A DNA stretch of 44,085 bases from an uncultured Catenibacterium sp. (GTDB lineage: Bacteria; Bacillota_I; Bacilli_A; Erysipelotrichales; Coprobacillaceae). Below are positions 31,753 through 42,100 of the stretch, one piece after another. The DNA lies in contig CAAFPB010000017.1 in NCBI GenBank assembly GCA_900764725.1, positions 1 to 44,085 on the forward strand. Direction: 5' to 3'. The translations under genes and the position numbers were made by a program. The notes under the pieces are model-generated. The model saw only the letters and a program-made list of their open reading frames with translations, searched no databases and had not been told where the DNA came from. How positions within the stretch are numbered: the stretch's first letter is position 1; each line of letters starts with the position of its first letter.

Positions 31753-33657
31753 ATGTTAGATAATTTCTTGATAAAATTGTTTTTTGAAGGAAAGTGTTTG
31801 GAGGCATATAAGGTATTCGGTGCTCATCCGGATAAAAAGGGCGTTCGTTTTACAGTATATGCACCACATGCAAGAAGTGTTCAGGTCGTTGGTAATTTTA
31901 ACGACTGGGATGGTACACAGCATTATATGGAGAGATATAATGATGGAGGCGTGTGGACTCTCTATATTGAAGGGTTAAAGCAGTATGACCTTTATAAATA
32001 TAGAATTGAAACACCTTCTGGAGCTATTGTTGATCGTGCAGATCCATATGCCTTTTTCAGTGAAATTAGACCAGGTACAGCATCTAAGGTATATAACCTA
32101 GATGGTTATCGCTGGCATGATTCTAGATGGATGAAATCACGTTCTAATAACTATGATCGTAACATGAATATTTATGAAGCGAATCTTGGTTCTTGGAAGA
32201 TGAAAAAGGAATTTACAGACACATCTGATGGAGAATTTTATTCTTATGAAGAAATGATTGATGAAATCATTCCTTATGTGAAGAAGATGGGCTATACACA
32301 TATTGAAGTAATGCCTTTAAATGAATTCCCATTTGATGGTTCTTGGGGATATCAGGCAACAGGTTATTTTAGTGTGACAAGTCGTTATGGACATCCAAAA
32401 CAGTTAAAGGATTTCATTAATGCATGTCATAAGGAAGGTATTGGTGTCATTATGGACTTCGTACCTGCTCATTTTGTAAAGGATGGACATGGTCTTTATC
32501 AGTTTGATGGAGGCTGGGTTTATGAATATGCAGATGTGAATAATCGTTATTCTGAATGGGATTCAGTATATTTTGATGTCACAAAAGATACTGTACGTTC
32601 ATTCTTAAAGAGTGCTGTTCACTTCTGGGCAGAAGAATTCCATATTGATGGTATTCGTTTTGATGCTGTCAGCAACCTTATTTACTGGAAAGGTAATAAA
32701 GACTTTGGTGCTAACAATGGGGCTTTAGAGTTCTTAAAATCTATGAATGAAGAGATTCATGAAAGATATCCTGCAATGATGACTATTGCAGAAGACTCAA
32801 CTGATTTCCCATATGTTACTAAACCAGTGAAGGATGGCGGTTTAGGATTTGATTATAAGTGGGATATGGGCTGGATGAATGATACTTTGAAGTATTTCAA
32901 AGAAGATCCAGTTTATCGTCAATATGATCATAATCTATTGACTTTCTCAATGATGTATTTCTATTCAGAAAGATTTATTTTACCATTCTCACATGATGAA
33001 GTAGTTCATGGTAAAGCAACTATTTTAAATAAGATGTGGGGACTTGATGGAGACAAGTTCGCACAGGCAAAAGCTTTATATACATATATGATGACTCATC
33101 CTGGTAAGAAGCTTAACTTCATGGGTAATGAATTAGCTGAATTCAAGGAATGGGATGAAAGAAAAGCATTGGCTTGGAATATTTTAGAGTATCCACAGCA
33201 TAATTCTTTCCATCATTTTATTCAGGATCTAAATAAGATGGTTGAAGAACATCCAGCTCTTTATAGTATGGATTATGATCCAGATGGATTTAAATGGCTG
33301 GTTGTAGATGATCGTAATCAGAGTGTATTCTCATATGCTCGTTTTGATAAGAAAGGCAACTGTTTAGTTGTAGTGGCTAACTTTATTGGTAATAGTCATG
33401 AAAATTATGCAGTACCTGTTCCTTTTGCGGGAAGCTATAAGGAAATCTTGAATACAGATAAAGCAGATTATGCTGGTTCTAATTATACAAATACACGTGC
33501 TTTAAGATCAAAGAAAGGTACTTGTATCAATGAAGCACAGAGCATTCATGTAAAATTAGCGCCATTTAGCGCTGTGGTATTTGAATATCATAAGCCAGCT
33601 AAAAAAGCGTCTTCTCCAAAGAAGACAAAGAAAAGTGTTGTAAAGGAAGGAAAGTAG
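31753..33657 (+). CDS. glgB: 1,4-alpha-glucan (glycogen) branching enzyme
   Basis: A 634-residue GH13 branching enzyme that makes alpha-1,6 branches in glycogen. The CBM48 domain is at about 20-115 (FGAHPDKKGVRFTVYAPHARSVQVVGNFNDW). GH13 core motifs: MDFVPAHF (region I), HIDGIRFDAVSN with the nucleophile Asp, TIAEDS with the acid/base Glu, and PFSHDEVVHGK with the third Asp. A Lys-rich tail (AKKASSPKKTKKSVVKEGK) ends the protein. Length is like Bacillus GlgB, without the extra N-terminal domain of E. coli GlgB. The start is the ATG at 31753 after GAAGGGAG; upstream in-frame ATGs lie in the promoter. glgP follows after 3 bases. Confidence 0.95.
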   Translation: MLDNFLIKLFFEGKCLEAYKVFGAHPDKKGVRFTVYAPHARSVQVVGNFNDWDGTQHYMERYNDGGVWTLYIEGLKQYDLYKYRIETPSGAIVDRADPYAFFSEIRPGTASKVYNLDGYRWHDSRWMKSRSNNYDRNMNIYEANLGSWKMKKEFTDTSDGEFYSYEEMIDEIIPYVKKMGYTHIEVMPLNEFPFDGSWGYQATGYFSVTSRYGHPKQLKDFINACHKEGIGVIMDFVPAHFVKDGHGLYQFDGGWVYEYADVNNRYSEWDSVYFDVTKDTVRSFLKSAVHFWAEEFHIDGIRFDAVSNLIYWKGNKDFGANNGALEFLKSMNEEIHERYPAMMTIAEDSTDFPYVTKPVKDGGLGFDYKWDMGWMNDTLKYFKEDPVYRQYDHNLLTFSMMYFYSERFILPFSHDEVVHGKATILNKMWGLDGDKFAQAKALYTYMMTHPGKKLNFMGNELAEFKEWDERKALAWNILEYPQHNSFHHFIQDLNKMVEEHPALYSMDYDPDGFKWLVVDDRNQSVFSYARFDKKGNCLVVVANFIGNSHENYAVPVPFAGSYKEILNTDKADYAGSNYTNTRALRSKKGTCINEAQSIHVKLAPFSAVVFEYHKPAKKASSPKKTKKSVVKEGK

Positions 33658-33660
33658 TAA

Positions 33661-36057
33661 ATGTTTAATACAAAAGAAGAATTTAAATATGAATTTTCTA
33701 AGCGAATCATTGAATCATATGGTCGTACAGTAGAAGAAGCACATTTAACAGAAAAGTTCATGGTACTTGAAACTATGGTTCGTGACTATGCATCTGTTAA
33801 CTGGGCAATGACAAAGATGGCAGTTCAGGCTAAGCAGCAGAAACAGGTTCACTATTTCTCAATGGAATTCTTAGTTGGTCGTCTATTAGTCAACAATATG
33901 ATGAACTTAGGTATCTATGAAACTGCAAAAGAAGGTCTTGCAGATTATGGTATCAATATTCATGATTTAGAAGAATTAGAATCAGATGCTGGTTTAGGTA
34001 ATGGTGGTTTAGGTCGTCTTGCTGCCTGCTTTATGGATTCTTTAGCTTCTTTATCTTATCCTGCTTTTGGTAACTCTATTCGTTATGAATATGGTTTCTT
34101 TAAACAGAAGATTGAAAATGGATATCAGGTAGAAGTACCAGATCAGTGGTTACGTTTAGGAAACATGTGGGAAGTAAGAAAGCCTAAGCATGCAACAGAA
34201 GTTAAATTCTGGGGTAAGGTTATCTGGGATGATGCAACTGGTGGATGGAAGCATGTAGATTATGAAGCAGTACGTGCTGTTCCTTATGATATGCCAATTG
34301 TAGGTAATGATACTAAGGTGACTAATACATTAAGATTATGGAAAGCTGAACCTAGTGAAAATATTCCTACAAACAAGGATTTCCGTCAGTATGCTCAGGA
34401 AGTGAATGATATCTGTCAGACATTATATCCTGATGATTCTACACATGCTGGTAGAGTATTACGTTTAAAACAGCAGTATTTCTTTGTATGTGCTGGTTTA
34501 AATTCTATTATTCGTGCGCATTTAAGAGTATATCCTGATTTAACTAACTTCCATGAAAAGAACGTTATTCAGTTAAATGATACACATCCAGTATTAGTTA
34601 TTCCTGAATTAATGCGTGTATTAATTGATGATTACAACATGGAATGGGATGATGCATGGAATATTGTATGCAAGACTTGTGCATATACAAACCATACAAT
34701 CCTAGCAGAAGCATTAGAAAAATGGCCTGTTGATATGATGAGAGACTTATTACCAAGAGTTTATCAGATCATCGAAGAAATCAATAGACGTTTCATTGGT
34801 TTCGTAAAACAGCAGACTGAAAATGATAACGAATTATTACAGAGAGTAATGATCATTAAAGATGGTCAGGTACATATGGCTAGACTTGCAATTGCGGGAT
34901 CATTTAGTGTCAATGGTGTTGCACAGCTTCACTCTGATATCTTAAAAGAAAGAGAAATGAGAGATTTCGATATTCTTTATCCTAACAAGTTCAACAATAA
35001 AACAAATGGTGTTACTCATAGAAGATGGCTTGCATATTGTAACCCACAGTTAACTTCATTAATTAATGAATCAATTGGGGATAGCTGGATGCATAGACCT
35101 GATGATTTAGAAAAGTTAGCACCTTATGTAACTGATTCAATTACTCAGAGTAAGTTCTATAATGTAAAACAGCAGAGAAAACAGATTCTTGCAGATTACA
35201 TTAAGGAACATAATGGTATTGATGTAGATGTTAACTCTATCTTTGATATTCAGGTTAAGAGATTACATGCTTACAAGAGACAGTTATTAAATGTAATGCA
35301 TATTATCTATTTATATCAGAGAATGAAAGAAGATAGCAGCTTCAGAATCTATCCACATACTTATATCTTTGGCGCAAAAGCCGCTCCTTCTTACTATTTA
35401 GCTAAGAAGATCATTAAGTTAATCAACAGCGTTGCTGATAAGGTAAACAATGACCCAGAAACTAATAAGTACTTAAAGGTTGTATTTATTGAAAACTATG
35501 GTGTTACTATCGCTGAAAAGATTATTCCAGCTGCAGATGTATCTGAACAGATTTCTACTGCAGGTAAGGAAGCTAGTGGTACTTCTAACATGAAGTTCAT
35601 GATGAATGGTGCGATTACTCTTGGTACTTTAGATGGTGCCAATGTAGAAATTGCTGAATTAGTTGGTGATGACAACGTAGTTATCTTTGGTATGAAGGAT
35701 AATGAAGTCAATGACTTAAAGGCAAGTGGTTCTTATAACTCTTGGAATGAATACAACAACAATCCAAATATCAAGAAGGTTATTGATTCATTAGTAGATG
35801 GTACTTGGAACTCTTCAAGAGAAGAATTCAAGATTATCTTTGATGAATTAATGGCTAGAAATGATGAATACTTCTTATTAAAGGATTTTGAAAGCTATAG
35901 ACTTGCACAGGAAAAGATCAACAACTTATATCAGGACCGTGCTAACTGGTCTAAGATCTGCTTAGCTAATATTGCGAAGAGTGGTCATTTCTCAAGTGAT
36001 AGAACTATTGAAGACTATGTAAAGGATATCTGGCATTTAAATAGGGTAAAAATCTAA
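33661..36057 (+). CDS. glgP: Glycogen/maltodextrin phosphorylase
   Basis: A 798-residue GT35 phosphorylase that releases glucose-1-phosphate from alpha-1,4-glucans. Motifs: HYFSMEFLVGRLL (about 61-73), the ESDAGLGNGGLGRLAACFMDSLA glucan/PLP region (about 107-129), and QISTAGKEASGTSNMKFMMNGAITLGTLDGANVEI (about 630-665), which contains the PLP-binding Lys in KFMMNGA. Length is typical (E. coli 815). Its stop codon overlaps the next start by one base (TAATG), coupling the two genes. Confidence 0.96.
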   Translation: MFNTKEEFKYEFSKRIIESYGRTVEEAHLTEKFMVLETMVRDYASVNWAMTKMAVQAKQQKQVHYFSMEFLVGRLLVNNMMNLGIYETAKEGLADYGINIHDLEELESDAGLGNGGLGRLAACFMDSLASLSYPAFGNSIRYEYGFFKQKIENGYQVEVPDQWLRLGNMWEVRKPKHATEVKFWGKVIWDDATGGWKHVDYEAVRAVPYDMPIVGNDTKVTNTLRLWKAEPSENIPTNKDFRQYAQEVNDICQTLYPDDSTHAGRVLRLKQQYFFVCAGLNSIIRAHLRVYPDLTNFHEKNVIQLNDTHPVLVIPELMRVLIDDYNMEWDDAWNIVCKTCAYTNHTILAEALEKWPVDMMRDLLPRVYQIIEEINRRFIGFVKQQTENDNELLQRVMIIKDGQVHMARLAIAGSFSVNGVAQLHSDILKEREMRDFDILYPNKFNNKTNGVTHRRWLAYCNPQLTSLINESIGDSWMHRPDDLEKLAPYVTDSITQSKFYNVKQQRKQILADYIKEHNGIDVDVNSIFDIQVKRLHAYKRQLLNVMHIIYLYQRMKEDSSFRIYPHTYIFGAKAAPSYYLAKKIIKLINSVADKVNNDPETNKYLKVVFIENYGVTIAEKIIPAADVSEQISTAGKEASGTSNMKFMMNGAITLGTLDGANVEIAELVGDDNVVIFGMKDNEVNDLKASGSYNSWNEYNNNPNIKKVIDSLVDGTWNSSREEFKIIFDELMARNDEYFLLKDFESYRLAQEKINNLYQDRANWSKICLANIAKSGHFSSDRTIEDYVKDIWHLNRVKI

Positions 36058-36311
36058 TGAAAGATACATTCGTACTAGACGTAGATGGTGAAGAAGTAAC
36101 TTGTGAAGTCATCTTAGGCTTTACAGATGATGCGACAGGTAAAGAATATATCATCTATACAGATAACAGTTCAGATGAAGATGATCAGTTGAATATCTAT
36201 GCTTCACAGGTAGATCCTGAAGATGCAGATAATATTCTTCCTATTGAAACAGAAGAAGAATATGCATTTGTACAGGAAGTATTAGATTCAATGATGTCTG
36301 AAGAAGAATAA
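36057..36311 (+). CDS. Small acidic DUF1292 protein
   Basis: An 84-residue, strongly acidic protein of the DUF1292 family, function unknown. It opens FVLDVDGEEVTCEVILGFTDDATGKEYIIYTDN, the beta-rich core of the family, and ends in a Glu-rich tail. DUF1292 proteins are common in Firmicutes, usually elsewhere in the genome. Here the start overlaps the glgP stop (TAATG), so it is made together with the phosphorylase and may act with it or with the glycogen operon. That link is an inference from position only. Confidence 0.82.
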   Translation: MKDTFVLDVDGEEVTCEVILGFTDDATGKEYIIYTDNSSDEDDQLNIYASQVDPEDADNILPIETEEEYAFVQEVLDSMMSEEE

Positions 36312-36319
36312 CGACTCAA

Positions 36320-36348
36320 AGGCTTAACGATTATGTTAAGTCTTTTTG
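36320..36348 (+). terminator. Terminator of glgB-glgP-DUF1292
   Basis: AGGCTTAAC / GTTAAGTCT stem (one G-T pair) with a six-base loop, then TTTTTG. Confidence 0.88.
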
Positions 36349-36448
36349 TTTTGTAATGATATATGGCTTTCTTTTTCAAATTTAGATACTCTCTTTTTTT
36401 CTCTTATTTTTATGATAGAATAAGGGAGAGAAAAGGTGGGGAAATGTT

Positions 36449-38536
36449 ATGCAAAGAGAATCAATTCGTATGTATGCTTATGCGATTGATTTTGATTTAA
36501 TCAAAGTTGATCTATCATTAAATTACTATAACGGAATTTCAAGTCAGTTTTATTTAAAGAATTTAGATACAACTGAAGTCAAGATACTAAAAGGTGAAGC
36601 GACTGAGAAAGAAAATGGATTCCAGTCGTATCTTTTGCATACAGATTTTTCTGTAGGTACTAGATATAAAGTATTTGATAATTATGGTTTAGCTTGTTTC
36701 TTAGACTTTAGTCAATTATCTATGAGTAAAGAGTTTGATGATCATTTCTATTATGATGGTGATGATTTGGGCAGTCATTATACAAAACAAGAAACAACAT
36801 TTAAGGTCTGGTCACCTCTTTCTACAGAAGTTGTATTAAAGATCTGGAAAGATGAAGATCTTCATTATTATCCTTTAGAAAGAGAAGATAAGGGTGTCTA
36901 TAGTATAACTATTAAGAAAGATCTAGATGGTTATGAATATGTTTATATTATTGGTATGAATGAAGAATCAATTGAAACAGCTGATCCATATGCTTACTCA
37001 TCTACAGCTAATATGCATAGTTCAGTAGTCATTGATTTAGATAAAGTAAGAAGAGTGGATTATCCTTTGACAGAGCTTAAACATAATACAGATGCAGTTA
37101 TTTATGAAGTAGGTGTCAGAGACTTCTCTATCGATGAATATGGACAGATTACACATAAAGGTAAGTTCTTAGGTTTCTGTGAAGAAGGTACAGTGACTAA
37201 GAATGGTTTTTCATCAGGTATGGACTATTTAGATATGCTTGGTGTGACTCATGTACAGCTTTTACCAGTCAATGATTATGCGACAGTGGATGAAGATCAT
37301 CCAGATTTACTTTATAACTGGGGTTATGATCCAGCACAATATAATGTGCCTGAAGGAAGCTATATCACTGATCCAAATGATGGCTATAAGAGAATTTTAG
37401 AATGTCAACGTATGGTACGCTGTATTCATAAGCATAATATGAGAGTGATTCTTGATGTTGTCTATAATCATGTGCATGATGTGAATAATAATGCATTAGA
37501 AAAGACAGTACCTTATTATTTCTTTAGAAGAGATGAAAAAGGTGAATTATCTAATGGTTCATGGTGTGGTAATGATTTAAATAGTACCGCAAAGATGTGT
37601 CGTAAATATATTTTAGATATGTGTAAGAGATGGCAGGTTCTTTATGGTGTAGATGGCTTTAGAATGGATCTTATGGGTATTTTAGATATTGATACAGTGA
37701 ATATGATTTATGAACAAGGACATGCATTAGATTCTTCATTTATGTTATATGGTGAAGGATGGAATATGGGTACTGCATTACCTGATTCAGAAAAGACTAC
37801 AATTGAAAATAACCATAAAACACCTCATGTAGGTTTCTTTAATGATCATTTCAGAGATACAATCAAAGGACCTAATCAGATGGAAGTTAAAGGCTATGCA
37901 TCAGGGGATACATATAAGACAAATGAAGCCATTATTGCGATGTGTGACTACAATAAGTTCTTATCTATAGAACAGAGTATTAACTATGTGGAATGTCATG
38001 ATAATGGAACTGTATTTGATAAATTCATGATTTCTAATGGGCATGAAGATGAATACTGTCGCCAAAAGAGATGTTTATTAACACTTGCAATGACAATTTT
38101 TGCGCAGGGTATTCCATTTATTCATGCAGGACAGGAATTCTTAGGTACTAAGAATGGTAATCAGAATTCTTATAATGCAGGAGATGCAGTGAATAAATTA
38201 GATTGGGAACGTCATGACAGATATATGAACGTTGTACAGGCTGTCAAGTTCTTTATAGATCTAAGAAAAAACAACAAGTGCTTTAGATATTATGACTATG
38301 AAGACATGCATCAGCACGTCTTTATAAATAATATCTATTATCGTATGGTAGAATATCATTTAACACAGGATGAAGGAGACTATAAAGAATTTAAGATTTA
38401 TTTTAATCCTTCATATGATGTCATTACTATTGGTATTGAAGAAGACTTTAAGATATTATATAGTATGTCAAATGAAAGAATAGAAAATGGACAACTCAAT
38501 GTATTTGGTGTATCCATGGTCGTATGTGCAAGATAG
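36449..38536 (+). CDS. pulA: Type I pullulanase (debranching enzyme)
   Basis: A 695-residue GH13_14 pullulanase that cleaves alpha-1,6 bonds in glycogen or pullulan. The type I signature YNWGYDPAQYNVPEGSY is at about 290-306. An N-terminal sandwich domain plus CBM48 (KQETTFKVWSPLSTEVVLKIWKD, about 113-135) precedes the barrel. Catalytic residues: Asp in GVDGFRMDLMG, Glu in YGEGWNMG, Asp in VECHDNGT. There is no signal peptide, so it works inside the cell on stored glycogen or imported dextrins. AGGTGGGG precedes the ATG at 36449. It is separated from glgP by a terminator but continues without one into pth and mfd. Confidence 0.95.
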   Translation: MQRESIRMYAYAIDFDLIKVDLSLNYYNGISSQFYLKNLDTTEVKILKGEATEKENGFQSYLLHTDFSVGTRYKVFDNYGLACFLDFSQLSMSKEFDDHFYYDGDDLGSHYTKQETTFKVWSPLSTEVVLKIWKDEDLHYYPLEREDKGVYSITIKKDLDGYEYVYIIGMNEESIETADPYAYSSTANMHSSVVIDLDKVRRVDYPLTELKHNTDAVIYEVGVRDFSIDEYGQITHKGKFLGFCEEGTVTKNGFSSGMDYLDMLGVTHVQLLPVNDYATVDEDHPDLLYNWGYDPAQYNVPEGSYITDPNDGYKRILECQRMVRCIHKHNMRVILDVVYNHVHDVNNNALEKTVPYYFFRRDEKGELSNGSWCGNDLNSTAKMCRKYILDMCKRWQVLYGVDGFRMDLMGILDIDTVNMIYEQGHALDSSFMLYGEGWNMGTALPDSEKTTIENNHKTPHVGFFNDHFRDTIKGPNQMEVKGYASGDTYKTNEAIIAMCDYNKFLSIEQSINYVECHDNGTVFDKFMISNGHEDEYCRQKRCLLTLAMTIFAQGIPFIHAGQEFLGTKNGNQNSYNAGDAVNKLDWERHDRYMNVVQAVKFFIDLRKNNKCFRYYDYEDMHQHVFINNIYYRMVEYHLTQDEGDYKEFKIYFNPSYDVITIGIEEDFKILYSMSNERIENGQLNVFGVSMVVCAR

Positions 38537-38544
38537 GAGAAAAA

Positions 38545-39099
38545 ATGAAATTAATTGTTGGATTAGGAAATCCTGGTAAAGAATATGAAATGACTAGACA
38601 TAATACAGGATTTTATTGTTTAGATGTATTAAGTGATGAATTGAATCAATCTATTGATAAAGAGAAGTTCAAAGGCTTATATACTAAATTTAAATATAAG
38701 GGTGAAGATGTCATTTTATTAAAACCTCAGACTTATATGAATAATTCTGGTGAATCTGTTGCAGCAGTGATGCAATTCTTCAAGATTCCAGTAGAAGATC
38801 TATTAGTTATTTATGATGATATGGATATGCCTACAGGTAAGCTTCGTTTAAGAGAAAAAGGTAGTGCTGGAGGACATAATGGTATCAAGAGTATTATTGC
38901 GCATGTAGGGACTCAGAACTTTAAACGTATTCGTGTAGGTATTTCTAAGAATAAGCTTTATAGTGTTGTAGACTGGGTACTTGGACACTTTTCTAAAGAA
39001 GAAGAAAAGCTTATATCAGATGGTGCTAAGCATGCAACAGAAGCTGTAATATGTTATTTAGATGATGGTTTTAATAAGGCAATGAATAAATTTAACTAG
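38545..39099 (+). CDS. pth: Peptidyl-tRNA hydrolase
   Basis: A 184-residue Pth that frees tRNA from peptidyl-tRNA released by stalled ribosomes. Motifs: GLGNPGKEYEMTRHNTGF with the catalytic His near 20, LLKPQTYMNNSG (about 60-71), VIYDDMDMPTGKLRLREKGSAGGHNGIKSI (about 90-119). The start is the ATG at 38545 with TAGGAGA five bases upstream; longer in-frame versions beginning inside pulA are rejected. The site lies just before and over the pulA stop codon, so the two genes are tightly linked. mfd follows, an order common in Firmicutes. Confidence 0.96.
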   Translation: MKLIVGLGNPGKEYEMTRHNTGFYCLDVLSDELNQSIDKEKFKGLYTKFKYKGEDVILLKPQTYMNNSGESVAAVMQFFKIPVEDLLVIYDDMDMPTGKLRLREKGSAGGHNGIKSIIAHVGTQNFKRIRVGISKNKLYSVVDWVLGHFSKEEEKLISDGAKHATEAVICYLDDGFNKAMNKFN

Positions 39100-39108
39100 G
39101 TGATTGTT

Positions 39109-42100
39109 ATGGAGAAAATACTGAATCTTTTAAAAGATAATCAGGCCTTAAGAACCTTGGATACAGACAAAGGAACTATTGTCACAAACTCAACTAGCGA
39201 TGAGGCTTATCTCATTGCTGGTTCTTTTTGGCATCATCCAAGGAAAATCCTGATTATTAAAAACAACCAATATGAGGCATTCAACCTCTATAAAACATTA
39301 ACTGAACTTGTGAATCAAGTTGTTTATTTCCCTGCAGATGAATCATTACGTGTAGAATCAGTGGCTTATTCTTATGAATTATTAGGTGAAAGAATCAATG
39401 CACTTTATGCAATGACACAAGACAAACCAATGATCTGTATTTGTCATATGCATTCAATGACACGTTATATTACACCTGTAGAACTTTTCAAGAAGAGTAT
39501 TATAAGCTTAAAAAAGGGAGATACAATTGATCCTTTAGAATTAAAGAAAAAACTACAATCTATTGGCTATAAGAATACCCAAAGAGTAGATTCACCTTTC
39601 TATTATTCTAGACGAGGTGAAGTACTAGATGTTTATACAATCCAATATGAACATCCAGTACGTATTGAATTCTTTGATGATGAAATAGAAGAAATTACTT
39701 TCTATGATAAAGACTCACAAAGAAGAACTGACAAAATAGAATCTATCGACATTCTTCCTGCCACAGATATGATGTATGAAGATGATGGTTTATCACAGGT
39801 AGAAGCATCTATCAAGGCATTAAAAGAAAAGATGAAGATCAAGGATGAATTCAAGGATGAACTTGAAGAAACCTATGCCTTAGATATTGAATCACTTAAA
39901 GCACATGATTATAATCCACGTATTTATCAATATTTAGGTTTATTCCCTAATACTGCCACTATTATGGATTATGCAAGTGACTATACAGTTATTACTGCAT
40001 CTTTAGCTTCTATTCTATCTACCTATAAGACATATATGGAAGAGAACTACCTCTATTATCATGAACTAGAAGAAATAGGACAGATGATCAGAGGACTTAA
40101 GCTTATTAATAATCCTCAGGATATCTTAAAACGTCCTGATGTTGATTTCGTACGCTTTAGAGAAAATGATAAACAGATCATGTTTATGACTCAGCCTGTC
40201 ATGATTTCTATGGCCAATGAAAAAGTCTTTATTAGTCAATTAAAAGACTTACTCACATATAATCGTATCATGATTGGTGTAGATGAAAAGCGCCAGATAG
40301 ATGTACTAGTGAACTTATTTACCGATCATGCGATTCCTTTTACTCTCACAAGTGCTACAAATAAGATCTATGATGGAGTAAATCTATTCCTAGGACATTT
40401 ACCTTGTGGAATGAACTTTGTGGAAGAAAAGACTGTATTACTCACAAGTCAGGAACTCTTTAAGGTACAAGAAACTAAGAAAAAATATATTAAATATAGA
40501 GATGCAACTAAGATCTCTGACTACAATGAATTAAAGGTAGGAGACTATGTTGTTCATGATACAAGTGGTATTGGACAATATATGGGTATAGAAACATTAG
40601 TTGTAGATGGTGTACATAAGGATTATCTACATATTGCCTATAAAGGTAATGATATTCTTTATGTACCAGTAGAACAGTTCCAGTTAATTAGAAAATATTC
40701 ATCAAGAGATGGTAAACCACCCCGTATTCATGCTTTAGGTTCACCTAAATGGGCTAAAGAGAAAGCAAGAGTAAGACAGAAGGTAGATGGTTTAGCTGAT
40801 GATCTTATTAACTTATATGCTGAAAGAATGAGACAGCCAGGTTTTGCGTTTGAACCTGATGGAGATCTTCAATTAGAGTTTGAAAGTGAGTTTGGTTATG
40901 AACTTACTCCAGACCAGGCACAGGCTGTAGAAGAAATTAAGAAGGACATGGAAACACCACGTCCTATGGATAGATTACTATGTGGTGATGTAGGTTTTGG
41001 TAAGACAGAAGTGGCTTTAAGAGCTTGTTTTAAAGCTATTGTATCTAAGAAACAATGTGCTTTCTTATGTCCTACGACAATTCTTTCAGCCCAGCACTAT
41101 CGTACTATGCAGAAGCGTTTTGAAAAGTTCCCAGTGAATATTGCGTTACTTAATCGTTTCACTACAACTAAAGAGAAGAAACAGATATTGGCTGATTTAA
41201 AGGAAGGTCATATTGATTTATTAGTAGGTACACATCGTATTTTATCTAAGGATGTTGAGTTCAAGGATCTAGGATTACTCTGTATCGATGAAGAACAACG
41301 TTTTGGTGTGAGACAAAAAGAGAAGATCAAGAACTTAAGAAAAACAATCGATGTACTCACACTCACTGCCACACCTATTCCTCGTACATTACAGATGTCT
41401 GTCATGGGTATTAGAGGACTCTCACAAATAGAAACACCTCCATTAAATAGATTACCTGTACAGACATATGTCTCAGAAAAGAGCTGGGCTTTAATTAAAC
41501 AGGTTATTGAAAGAGAACTATCACGTAATGGTCAGGTCTTCTATTTACATAACAGAACAGAAAACATTTATGAAACAGCCTCTACACTTCAAACACTCTT
41601 ACCGAATGCCCGTATTGGTGTAGGACACGGTCAGATGGATAAGAATGAACTAGAAGATGTCATGACTGATTTCGTAGATAAGAAATATGATATCTTAGTT
41701 TGTACGACTATTATTGAAACAGGTATTGATATACCTAATGCGAATACAATTATTATTGAGAATGCGGATAAATTTGGTTTAGCACAGCTTTATCAGATTA
41801 AAGGTAGAGTAGGAAGAAGTGAACGTATTGCGTATGCATATCTTCTTTATACTAAAGATCGTGCTATGACAGAAGAAGCCCAAAAGAGATTAACTGCTAT
41901 TAAGGAATTTACACAATTAGGTTCTGGTTATAAGATTGCGATGAGAGATTTATCTATTCGAGGCAGCGGTGATATTCTTGGTGGAGAACAAGCAGGCTTT
42001 ATTGATCAGGTCGGTTTTGATATGTATATGAAGATCTTACAGGATGCGATTGATGAAAAACAAGGTAAGACTAAGGATGAAGATGTTGTCCCATCACGTA

